Source of the DNA: Bacteroidales bacterium
GTDB taxonomy: Bacteria; Bacteroidota; Bacteroidia; Bacteroidales; VadinHA17
NCBI GenBank assembly: GCA_003501665.1
Contig: DNOQ01000003.1
Coordinates: 1-16,855 of the forward strand
Reading direction: 5' to 3'
Length of the DNA stretch: 16,855 bases
A model generated the notes under the pieces. That model did no database searches. It was not told the DNA's origin and was given only the letters and a program-made list of their open reading frames with translations. Both the position numbers and the translations under genes were made by a program. This document shows positions 1 through 7,857 of the stretch, in pieces. Position 1 is the stretch's first letter. The number at the start of each line of letters is the position of its first letter.

Positions 1-1029
1 GATCTCGATAAGGTCATGTCACTTCTTCCGGGAAAACAAAGACTCAACCTGCACGCAAGCTACGGGGAATTCGGTGGTAAATACGTTGACCGCGACAAGA
101 TCGAGATCAAACATTATCAGGGATGGATTGACTGGGCAAAAAAGAGAAATATCGGAATAGATTTCAACTGTACATGCTTCTCACATCCCCTGTCAGATGA
201 CGGATTCACTCTTTCCAGCAAAAATGAGAAAATCAGAAAATTCTGGGTTGAACATGTAAAAAGATGTCGCGCCATTGGCGCTGAAATGGGAAAACAGCTG
301 GGTACACCTACAGTTCATAATCTATGGATCCCCGACGGTTCAAAGGATACCCCGGTTGACAGGTTTGGAATTCGTAAAATACTTAAGAAATCGCTTGATG
401 AGATATTTGCTGTCAAATACCCTAAAAAGTATCTCAAGGATTCAGTTGAAAGTAAACTCTTCGGGATAGGATCGGAATCAATGGTTGTCGGTTCACACGA
501 TTTCTACCTTGGCTACGCGATCAAGAACAATATAATGATTACCCTCGACAATGGTCATTTTCATCCTACCGAGCAGGTGGGTGACAAGATATCATCAATC
601 CTGCTTTTTGCCGATGAACTTCTACTTCACCTTACACGGGGCGTGAGATGGGACAGTGATCATGTTGCAACCTTTAATGATGAAATAGTTCTTATTGCTC
701 AGGAAATTGTCCGTGCAAAAGCTCTTAACAGGGTCAATATCGGTCTTGATTATTTTGATGCAAGCCTTAACCGGATAGGAGCTTACGTGGTAGGAGCAAG
801 AGCTGTTCAGCAGGCATTCCTTTTCGCGTTGCTGGCACCAAATAATACACTTATGAAGATGGAGGAACAGGGCAAAACCTTCGAAAGACTTGCTATGCTT
901 GAACTTTTGAAATCAAAACCCTTCGGGGCAGTGTGGGATTACCACTGCATGAAAAATAAAGTACCTGTAGGAACCGACTATATCGATGAAGTTGTAAAAT
1001 ACGAAAAGGAGGTTCTGGTTAAAAGGTAA
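1..1029 (+). CDS. rhaA: L-rhamnose isomerase, 5' end cut by window edge
   Basis: Cytoplasmic metal-dependent isomerase converting L-rhamnose to L-rhamnulose, the first step of rhamnose catabolism. The reading frame is open to base 1, so the gene is partial; the ATG at 16 is internal. Numbering from that Met, I see VESKLFGIG (E145), LDNGHFHPTE (D178, H181), H205, RWDSDH (D213, D215) and GLDYFDAS (D245). With a constant offset of 89 these match the Mn ligands of E. coli RhaA as I recall them (E234, D267, H270, H294, D302, D304, D334), so the active site is complete and roughly 85 N-terminal residues lie outside the window. The kinase gene follows after 17 bases in the same direction, which supports a rhamnose operon. 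Nothing suggests decay. Confidence 0.96.
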   Translation, partial: DLDKVMSLLPGKQRLNLHASYGEFGGKYVDRDKIEIKHYQGWIDWAKKRNIGIDFNCTCFSHPLSDDGFTLSSKNEKIRKFWVEHVKRCRAIGAEMGKQLGTPTVHNLWIPDGSKDTPVDRFGIRKILKKSLDEIFAVKYPKKYLKDSVESKLFGIGSESMVVGSHDFYLGYAIKNNIMITLDNGHFHPTEQVGDKISSILLFADELLLHLTRGVRWDSDHVATFNDEIVLIAQEIVRAKALNRVNIGLDYFDASLNRIGAYVVGARAVQQAFLFALLAPNNTLMKMEEQGKTFERLAMLELLKSKPFGAVWDYHCMKNKVPVGTDYIDEVVKYEKEVLVKR

Positions 1030-1046
1030 TTCATTCAAATTTTCGT

Positions 1047-2408
1047 ATGAAAGAAAAAGTTATTGCAGTATTTGATGTCGGAAAAACCAATAAAAAGGTA
1101 ATTCTTTTCAATTACAATCTGAAACCTGTTTCAGAGTTTGAGGAAAAATTCTCTGAAACTGTTGATGACGATGGTTTTCCGTGCGATGATATAGAACATA
1201 TTGAAAGATGGATCAAGGAATCGATCACTAAGCTGATCAGTTCTGACAAATATGATCTTACCGCAATAAACTTCACTACCTATGGAGCCACGCTCGTTTA
1301 TCTGGATGCTGAAGGAAAAAGACTGACACCTGTTTACAATTACCTGAAGCCCGTTGACGACAGGATACCCGAAAAGATCTACAAAAAATACGGCGGGCAG
1401 GATGAATTCTGCAGAAGAACCGCATCACCTGCCCTCGGAATGCTTAATTCAGGTATGCAGGCAGTCTGGCTTAAATATGAAAAACCGGAGATCTTTTCAA
1501 AGGTCAGGTATATACTCCATTTTCCACAATATCTCTCATATCTGCTTACGGGTAAAATATATTCAGAGCATACATCGATAGGATGTCATACAGCCCTTTG
1601 GGATTTCGACAATATGGATTACCACCGCTGGATAAAGGATGAAGGACTGAACCTGCCGGAACCGGTTGATGTGGGCACTCTTCATGAAGTTGAAATTGAG
1701 GGTAAGAAAATCATGTCAGGAATCGGTATCCATGACAGCTCATCATCACTTGCACCTTATTTTTCAAGCAGCGAGGGTAAATTTATTCTTATCTCAACGG
1801 GTACGTGGTGTATAAATATGAATCCGTTCAACACAGAAATTTTAACTGCAGATCAGCTCGACCGGGATTGTCTCTGCTATATGAGCATCACGAAAAAACC
1901 GGTAAAATCATCGAGATTATTCCTCGGTCATCTTCATGAAGTGGCAGTTAACAGGTTTAATGAACATTTCAGGACCCGGACGGATCATTATAAATCAGTT
2001 AAGCCCGACGGGAAGCTCCTTGAGATTTGTAAAAGAAGATGCAGCGAAAACAGATTTTTCTTTGAAATGCACCCGTATTCAAGAGAGCTTAAGGAAAAAC
2101 TCGATTTCTTTGTTTTCAAATCTTTTGAAGAAGGATATCATCAGCTTATGGCTGAACTTGCCGAACTCGCGGTCGAAGCGATCGATCTTATTATTCCGGC
2201 TGACGATGATATTGAAAATATATATATCACCGGTGGATTCTCCAATAACCAACTCTTCATTAAACTTATCTCTGATTCATACCCGATGAAACATGTATAT
2301 ACATCGGAAATATTCAACGCTACTGCTTTGGGAGCTGCCCTTGTGGTTTTGGAATCACTGGATCCTTTAAAGAAACCCTCCCTGAATCTGGGACTTACAA
2401 GATGCTGA
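1047..2408 (+). CDS. FGGY-family carbohydrate kinase, probable L-rhamnulokinase
   Basis: ATP-dependent sugar kinase of the FGGY/actin-like fold, 453 residues. Position directly after rhaA argues that it phosphorylates L-rhamnulose to L-rhamnulose 1-phosphate. Visible landmarks: N-terminal phosphate loop FDVGKTNKK (D10-K17), the catalytic-base motif GIHDSSSS (D230), a phosphate motif LISTGTW (248-254), and a C-terminal adenosine segment YITGGFSNN followed by ATALGAA. It is not a close match to E. coli-type RhaB: the usual small or hydroxylated residues after the first Asp-x-Gly are KTN here and the HDTAS motif is HDSSS. It is also somewhat shorter than most FGGY kinases. It may therefore belong to an alternative rhamnulokinase branch, or act on a related ketose such as L-fuculose or L-xylulose. 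No aldolase is visible; it may lie upstream of the window. Confidence 0.85.
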   Translation: MKEKVIAVFDVGKTNKKVILFNYNLKPVSEFEEKFSETVDDDGFPCDDIEHIERWIKESITKLISSDKYDLTAINFTTYGATLVYLDAEGKRLTPVYNYLKPVDDRIPEKIYKKYGGQDEFCRRTASPALGMLNSGMQAVWLKYEKPEIFSKVRYILHFPQYLSYLLTGKIYSEHTSIGCHTALWDFDNMDYHRWIKDEGLNLPEPVDVGTLHEVEIEGKKIMSGIGIHDSSSSLAPYFSSSEGKFILISTGTWCINMNPFNTEILTADQLDRDCLCYMSITKKPVKSSRLFLGHLHEVAVNRFNEHFRTRTDHYKSVKPDGKLLEICKRRCSENRFFFEMHPYSRELKEKLDFFVFKSFEEGYHQLMAELAELAVEAIDLIIPADDDIENIYITGGFSNNQLFIKLISDSYPMKHVYTSEIFNATALGAALVVLESLDPLKKPSLNLGLTRC

Positions 2409-2462
2409 AGATGAATTGGTGCAGGCGATCTGACCATTGAGAATTTAATAATTGGCGTATTT

Positions 2463-3815
2463 ATGAAAGTAAGAAATCTTTTATTGCTCTTTTCATTGGT
2501 GCTTTCTATTTCAAACCTTTCGGCACAGATCGTGCCGGAACGTCAGTGGCCGGGTTACCGGGGCTACTATGCATCCGGTGTTCTCGATAATGCAGGTCTT
2601 CCGGCTAAGTTTGATGTTAATAAAATGACCAATGTCAGGTGGAAGATCCCAATCCCCGGCATGGGTATTTCAAGTCCTGCTGTCTGGGGTGACAGGTTAT
2701 TCATAACAACTGCAATCAGTCAGGAAGATAATGCAGGTTTCAAGACGGGCATTTACGGAGACGTTACTCCTGTCAATGATGAATCAGTCCATTCCTGGAA
2801 AATTTATTGCATAGACAAGAATACAGGAAAAATTCTCTGGGAACGGACACCTTATACAGGGGTCCCTGCCGTAAAAAGGCATCCAAAATCGACTCATGCC
2901 AATACAACAGTTGCTGTTGACGGTAATTATGCAGTCGTTTTCTTTGGTTCCGAAGGTCTTTATTGCTATGACTTTAACGGAAACCTTCAGTGGAAAAAAG
3001 ATTTCGGTGTACTGAGATCAGCTTTTTTCATTATGAAGAATGCCGAGTGGGAGTTTGCAAGTTCACCAATAATTCATAACGGGAAAGTCATCATCCAGTG
3101 TGATGTACTCGAAAATTCGTTTCTGGCAGTTTATGACGTCAAAACAGGAAGGGAATTATGGAAAGCTGATCGGGACGAATATCCCGGGTGGTGTACTCCC
3201 AATATCTATTATCATAACGACAGGGAATATATAGCAGTCAACGGGTTCAAACACAGAGGAGGCTATGATCTTGCGACAGGAAAGGAGATATGGAAAATGT
3301 CGGGTGGAGGGGATATTCAGATCCCTACACCAATCATCGGCAAAGGCCTGGTATATTTTAACAGCGCCCACGGTAAATTCTCTCCCATTATTGCTGTAAG
3401 AACAAGTGCGACCGGAGATATTACCCTGGATGATGGGGAAACATCAAATTCGGGCATTCTGTGGTATAAACCAAGAGGCGGTTCATATATGCACACTATG
3501 CTTCTCTACAGAGACCGGTTGTATAATGTTAACTGGAACGGTACAGTGAACTGCCTGGATCCACTTACCGGAGAAGAGATATACAATGCCAGGCTTGGCC
3601 GGGTAAAAAGCTTCATTGCATCACCTGTTGCATCCGACGGAAAAATCTATATCGTTGATGAGGAGGGCATGGTATATATAATACAGGACGGCAGTTCCTT
3701 TAAACTGCTTGATGAAATTCCCCTGAATGACATTTGCATGACTGCTCCGGCAATAACTGATGGTATGATTTTTTTCAGGACCTCAAAACACCTGATTGCA
3801 GTCGGTACAAGATGA
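2463..3815 (+). CDS. Secreted PQQ-type beta-propeller protein
   Basis: 450 residues. An N-terminal signal peptide (about 1-21, Lys/Arg then a Leu/Ser-rich core, ending LSA before Gln) sends it across the inner membrane. The mature start carries a QWPGYRG motif (about 28-34), typical of a family of secreted PQQ-like propellers found in Planctomycetes and Bacteroidota. Propeller strands recur as SSPAVWGDRLFIT, IYCIDKNTGKILW, LYCYDFNGNLQWKKDFG and VKTGRELW. The block around VKRHPKSTHANTTV (about 139-152) is also characteristic. No vicinal Cys pair of the kind found in true quinoprotein alcohol dehydrogenases is seen, so PQQ binding is unproven; a scaffold or carbohydrate-related role is possible. 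It sits 54 bases after the kinase gene, likely in the same transcript, and ends one base before the convergent permease gene. The family relationship to the propellers encoded at 9251-10369 and 13834-15531 is clear; its function is not. Confidence 0.88.
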   Translation: MKVRNLLLLFSLVLSISNLSAQIVPERQWPGYRGYYASGVLDNAGLPAKFDVNKMTNVRWKIPIPGMGISSPAVWGDRLFITTAISQEDNAGFKTGIYGDVTPVNDESVHSWKIYCIDKNTGKILWERTPYTGVPAVKRHPKSTHANTTVAVDGNYAVVFFGSEGLYCYDFNGNLQWKKDFGVLRSAFFIMKNAEWEFASSPIIHNGKVIIQCDVLENSFLAVYDVKTGRELWKADRDEYPGWCTPNIYYHNDREYIAVNGFKHRGGYDLATGKEIWKMSGGGDIQIPTPIIGKGLVYFNSAHGKFSPIIAVRTSATGDITLDDGETSNSGILWYKPRGGSYMHTMLLYRDRLYNVNWNGTVNCLDPLTGEEIYNARLGRVKSFIASPVASDGKIYIVDEEGMVYIIQDGSSFKLLDEIPLNDICMTAPAITDGMIFFRTSKHLIAVGTR

Positions 3816-3816
3816 G

Positions 3817-6800
3817 CTATTCCCTTCTGAGCCGCGAAATAAGAGAACTGCTTTTAATACTGTTCACCGAAAGATAGAGGACTATTGATCCTGTTATTAT
3901 TATTGAAAAGATCATTACCAGTACGATAAGCCAGGGCATCTCATTACCGCTCCTTAATGATGGAATTGTTGCAGTAAGTCCCGATATCGTACCGGTCAGG
4001 ACTCCCCAGATAAGTATTATCATCTGATCTTTAAGAATCAGTTTCCGGATTCTTTTGTGCGAATAACCTGTTGCAGACAGGAAGGCGAATTCACGTTTTC
4101 GTGTATTATAATTCCTTAACATGACGAATCCGAGGCCGGCAATTCCAAGTATCATTCCGAAAGCTCCGAAAAAAGCAAAAACATTGATGTAGGTATTTGT
4201 TACCCGGAAGAACGATGCAAGTTTTTCTCCTGCATTCAGGATGCTGATACCATAGGCTGAAAGCCTGTCATTTAGGGTATTCATGTAATGTTCCGATAAC
4301 CCGTGGTTACCGTCAATCAGAAAAACTGAACTGCCTTCTACTGAAGGGTAATACATCGATAAATTATTTTTGCCGATCAACAGATAACCCTGAAAGACAG
4401 ATGATTTAAGTCCCGCCCCAATAATTATATTCAATGGTTGCCCGTTTTCCGCCCTGAAAATCAGTGTGTCACCTGTCTTTATCTTTAGTCCCCACTGAAG
4501 GACCGTCTGATCGGCTATCCCGTATATAGTGTTAAGGCCCGGATTCATATCCAGAAGTTCCCATGGATTGATATGCTTAATGTTTCTGATTCGCGAAGCG
4601 AAAGAGAATGATCCTTTTTTTATGAAAGCTGACTGATCGACACCCAGCAGAGGAGGAGAGGCGACATAGTTAAGATTAAGGCAGCTGGCATCATCACCCG
4701 ATACTCTTTTATTTTGTATGATCACCATATCGCTTAATTCCGCTTCATCCAGTCCAAATTCGCGTTTGCCGGACGGGCTGCCCAGATCTTCCTTAACCGG
4801 CACCGCCGATTCAGCCCAGAGAAGATAACCCCCGGTACCTCCGGGTGGTGTAAGCATTTTTTCTGTAAGGACCATTCTGTTGGCTCCGGTTATCATAACA
4901 GCGAAAATGCCTGCTGCAATGAATATTACCGGCGTCACTGCATGAGAAGGGTGGAATGAGTAAAACCTGCGCTGGATATTATCCATTCGTTTTACCGTAT
5001 TTTGAGGTTTACGGACTTCCTTAATATAGTAATATCTCAAAGCTGAAACGAGAGCGGCAAACAATACAGATCCGGCAATGAAAAAAAGAGGAGTGGCATG
5101 TTGCTGCAACAGAGAACCTCCGATGAAAAGCAGAAGTGCCAGAGCTATGCATATTAGCAGAACGGCCAGATTTTTTTCAGGAGAATGTTTCCTCAATTCT
5201 CCGCTTGCAGGCCGGATAAGATTTTTAAGAAATGATTCAGATTTGAAAAGGATCAGACCGGCAGAGATACCTGTTACAATAAGAAAACCATATAAGAGCG
5301 GCATTAAGCCGAAATCAGCTGAAAGTGATGTTGTCTGAACAGCTCCGATCCATACCGAGTTTAATGCTTTTATGATCACGATATTGACCAGGTATCCCAG
5401 GAATGTTCCCGGAATAGCCCCGGCCAGGCAGATGAATAATGTTTCGGTGAATAGTAACTTTTTAATAAAACTATTCCTGAAACCGAGGGCATACATGATC
5501 CCCGCCTGTTTTTCTCTGGAATTAAAATAGAAAGAAATGGCCAGCGAAAAGAGAATTATGCACGACAGGATCATGAAGAAACTAAGACTAAGAAAAAGCG
5601 AACTGAAATCAACACTCTCCTCAGCACCTTTCTGAGCAGATTCGCTGGCATTAACAACTGTGAAACCAATAATTTCCGGATCGAGAGAACCGGTGAGTGC
5701 TCCGTAAATTTCCTCCGGTGACATCGAGACAGGAAACCTGATTGCTGTTGCAGTGCCAAAATTATTTCCCCAGAGTTCTTTGCCGGTTTCATAATTAATA
5801 AAAGCTTTGGGAGTACCTTTATATGTATTCCAGTAGGCTTCATCCTTATCCCTTATCTGGTCCATGAGGATCGGAACTCCGGCATCCCATCCCGAACATG
5901 TCGTACTGCCCGATATACCTGGAAAATCAGGCATCAGAAGAGGATCTGAATATCTGCCGTCATTTTCTGCAATGTCTCCTATGTAGAAATCCCTGCTCTT
6001 TTCCTCAAGATTGCGGTTAAAAGAAGGGTCATACCACTTCAGGGTAATTGTTTCTCCGGTATTTGCATCAAGATCATCAGCAAGCCATCTGTTAATGATG
6101 ATTTCATCATGATCCAGGTCAGGATATAATTCAGCCGGAAGTGCAGAAACAAAGGAGTAGGGTGTCGATCTATTATTAACCTGGAAACTGTTGACCAGGT
6201 AAGTTATGACCGGTTTACCGCCGGGGATCTTTTTTAATATATCCGAAACTAAAAGGTTGTCCAGGAATATCCTGTCGGAAATCAGCTCCGGTTCTCCCGT
6301 CTTATCCGATTTTCTGATTGTCAGACCGACATCACCGGGTGAAAGAACTCTACCAAGTATTTCGTGATAATTGAATTCAATCTCCTGATCTATCAGTATC
6401 CTGTTTGCTTTATTCTGCTTGTCAAATCCCGGATTAAGATCCGAAATATTCACAAAGAGTGTCATGGGTATTTGCTGGGTGACACCAGGAGAAAAGTTTC
6501 CTGCCTGCTCTGCAGATAGTATCCGGCTTACTGTCAATACTTTGGACCCATGGCCGTTTTTTGAAGGTGCAAAGGGAGCATTTGCAGGTAAAGGATCAGC
6601 TTCTTTGAACCGGACAATAATTTCTTCGCCTGTATTTATGGCAAGCTGACGGGCAAGGGCGCCGTTCACTGCAACCTCACCGCGATTGATAACAACTGAA
6701 TCAACAGAATGAAATGTGAAGAAATCATTCGTGATCCCGTATATCTTTACGTTAAGAGCCGTTATTCCGGTCGAGAAATTACTGCAGTAACCGTCTGTTT

Positions 6801-7071
6801 CAAGAACCGGAACTGTGATGTTACCTGTTAAATCATGAATTTTATCCGGAAGCGCTGCATCAAAATATCTAAAACCGGAACTGATAATAAAATCGGTATT
6901 TCCAAGTTTTTCGCCTGCGGTTTTTTTCAGACTGCTGCGAACCGAGTAACCTGTAAAAATTGAACCGGTGATGATCGCCGACAGTAACACAGTAATAATG
7001 ATTTGGTAAACAGCATCTTTCCTGTAATACGCAAGCGATTTTAAAATCATCCGGATCAGGTCAGGCTTCAT
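3817..7071 (-). CDS. FtsX/MacB-type ABC transporter permease, tandem two-unit form
   Basis: 1084-residue inner-membrane permease. I count ten membrane helices, at about 20-42, 493-515, 541-570, 590-609, 634-653, 659-679, 712-730, 961-985, 1017-1036 and 1046-1068. Two FtsX domains (about 491-612 and 960-1075) each follow a large extracytoplasmic domain (about 43-490 and 731-958). This is the duplicated layout of DevC/LolC-like exporters fused into one chain, with FSREKQAGIMYALG-like and TRKREFAFLSATGYS coupling segments after the first helix of each FtsX unit. The ATPase gene lies just upstream, 15 bases away, so the pair forms an operon. Such exporters use periplasmic force rather than a channel, to extract lipoproteins or export peptides or macrolides; the cargo here is unknown and no membrane-fusion adaptor is encoded in the window. 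The gene ends tail to tail with the propeller gene on the other strand. Confidence 0.93.
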   Translation of the reverse strand: MKPDLIRMILKSLAYYRKDAVYQIIITVLLSAIITGSIFTGYSVRSSLKKTAGEKLGNTDFIISSGFRYFDAALPDKIHDLTGNITVPVLETDGYCSNFSTGITALNVKIYGITNDFFTFHSVDSVVINRGEVAVNGALARQLAINTGEEIIVRFKEADPLPANAPFAPSKNGHGSKVLTVSRILSAEQAGNFSPGVTQQIPMTLFVNISDLNPGFDKQNKANRILIDQEIEFNYHEILGRVLSPGDVGLTIRKSDKTGEPELISDRIFLDNLLVSDILKKIPGGKPVITYLVNSFQVNNRSTPYSFVSALPAELYPDLDHDEIIINRWLADDLDANTGETITLKWYDPSFNRNLEEKSRDFYIGDIAENDGRYSDPLLMPDFPGISGSTTCSGWDAGVPILMDQIRDKDEAYWNTYKGTPKAFINYETGKELWGNNFGTATAIRFPVSMSPEEIYGALTGSLDPEIIGFTVVNASESAQKGAEESVDFSSLFLSLSFFMILSCIILFSLAISFYFNSREKQAGIMYALGFRNSFIKKLLFTETLFICLAGAIPGTFLGYLVNIVIIKALNSVWIGAVQTTSLSADFGLMPLLYGFLIVTGISAGLILFKSESFLKNLIRPASGELRKHSPEKNLAVLLICIALALLLFIGGSLLQQHATPLFFIAGSVLFAALVSALRYYYIKEVRKPQNTVKRMDNIQRRFYSFHPSHAVTPVIFIAAGIFAVMITGANRMVLTEKMLTPPGGTGGYLLWAESAVPVKEDLGSPSGKREFGLDEAELSDMVIIQNKRVSGDDASCLNLNYVASPPLLGVDQSAFIKKGSFSFASRIRNIKHINPWELLDMNPGLNTIYGIADQTVLQWGLKIKTGDTLIFRAENGQPLNIIIGAGLKSSVFQGYLLIGKNNLSMYYPSVEGSSVFLIDGNHGLSEHYMNTLNDRLSAYGISILNAGEKLASFFRVTNTYINVFAFFGAFGMILGIAGLGFVMLRNYNTRKREFAFLSATGYSHKRIRKLILKDQMIILIWGVLTGTISGLTATIPSLRSGNEMPWLIVLVMIFSIIITGSIVLYLSVNSIKSSSLISRLRRE

Positions 7072-7086
7072 AATTTTCTGATCATT

Positions 7087-7752
7087 TCAGTTAATCAATT
7101 TGCCATCTGTAAGCTTCAGATGAAGTTTCATTTTCTTAGCCAGATCTGCAGAATGGGTAACCACAAAAAGTGTAATACCCAGTTCTCTGTTTATTTCCTG
7201 AAGAAGGTTTCCAAGTATTCCGGCATTTTTTGCATCGAGAGAACCGGTTGGCTCATCGGCTAAAAGAAGTGAAGGCTTGTTGACAAGAGCTCTTACCAGT
7301 GTAACACGCTGAGCTTCTCCTCCCGATATCCGGAAGGGATACTTATCAGCGAGTTCGCTTATTCCTGTCCTTTCCATCAGATTACCGGAATAACCTTCCT
7401 TTTCAGCATATTCAGCATCTGAAATACCCGATGCAAGAAGAGGGAGCAATATATTTTCTTTTACCGTAAGATGTGGAAGCAGAAGGTGATCCTGAAACAC
7501 GAATCCAATATTCCTGTTCCTGTAATCAGCCGATGCGTCAGAATCCCTGGTTATTATCGATCTGCCTCTGAATATTACATCTCCTGAATCAGGTTGGTCA
7601 AGTGTACCTATTATGTTAATCAGTGTCGTTTTACCTGAGCCTGAAGGTCCTGTAACGGCAATTGAATCACCCTCATTCACATCAAGATCCAGGTTATCCA
7701 GAACAATTCCTCTCTGAGCAAACGATTTCGAAACATTTATCAGATTAAGCAT
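7087..7752 (-). CDS. ABC transporter ATP-binding protein, LolD/MacB family
   Basis: 221-residue cytoplasmic ATPase that should power the permease encoded at 3817-7071. All nucleotide-binding motifs are present: Walker A GPSGSGKT (35-42), Q-loop FVFQDHLLLPHLTV (Q87), signature ISGGEAQRV (142-150), Walker B LLLADEPTGSLD (162-173) and the H-loop VVTHS (H200). The signature begins with Ile instead of Leu and has Ala instead of Gln before QRV, both tolerated in this family. The length is normal for LolD-type ATPases. The ATG at 7752 gives MLNLINVSKSF, the usual start of this family. The 104-base gap upstream contains repeats, so the gene may have its own promoter or be read through from the glycosyltransferase gene; I cannot distinguish these. 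Confidence 0.95.
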   Translation of the reverse strand: MLNLINVSKSFAQRGIVLDNLDLDVNEGDSIAVTGPSGSGKTTLINIIGTLDQPDSGDVIFRGRSIITRDSDASADYRNRNIGFVFQDHLLLPHLTVKENILLPLLASGISDAEYAEKEGYSGNLMERTGISELADKYPFRISGGEAQRVTLVRALVNKPSLLLADEPTGSLDAKNAGILGNLLQEINRELGITLFVVTHSADLAKKMKLHLKLTDGKLIN

Positions 7753-7857
7753 AGTATATTGTTATTTTCCTTCCATTGTGCCATTGCGCCTCTGTGCCAT
7801 TGCGTCTTTATTCAGCCTTAAAACCGTAACACCTTTTCGCCCTTTCGCCTCTGTGCC
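7753..7857. repeat. Intergenic degenerate direct repeats (CGCCTCTGTGCC type)
   Basis: The gap between the ATPase and glycosyltransferase genes holds a run of related short units. The 12-mer CGCCTCTGTGCC occurs exactly twice, at 7787-7798 and 7846-7857, the second copy ending on the first base of the stop codon region of the glycosyltransferase gene. Related pieces CCATTGTG (7773-7780), CCATTGCGCC (7781-7790), CCATTGCGTC (7797-7806) and CCTTTTCGC (7832-7840) lie around them. Degenerate 'ctttgcgcctttgcg' intergenic repeats are, as I recall, frequent in Bacteroidota genomes. There are no evenly spaced spacers, so it is not a CRISPR array. It may be a REP-like element or a mobile non-coding repeat; no ORF is supported. 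Confidence 0.65.

Noticed and set aside
1008..1012. GGAGG as a Shine-Dalgarno sequence for the kinase gene
   Set aside because: It lies 34 bases before the ATG at 1047 and inside the end of rhaA, too far away to direct that start.
7773..7857. CRISPR array
   Set aside because: Units are short, degenerate and unevenly spaced, with no spacer-like sequences and no cas genes nearby.
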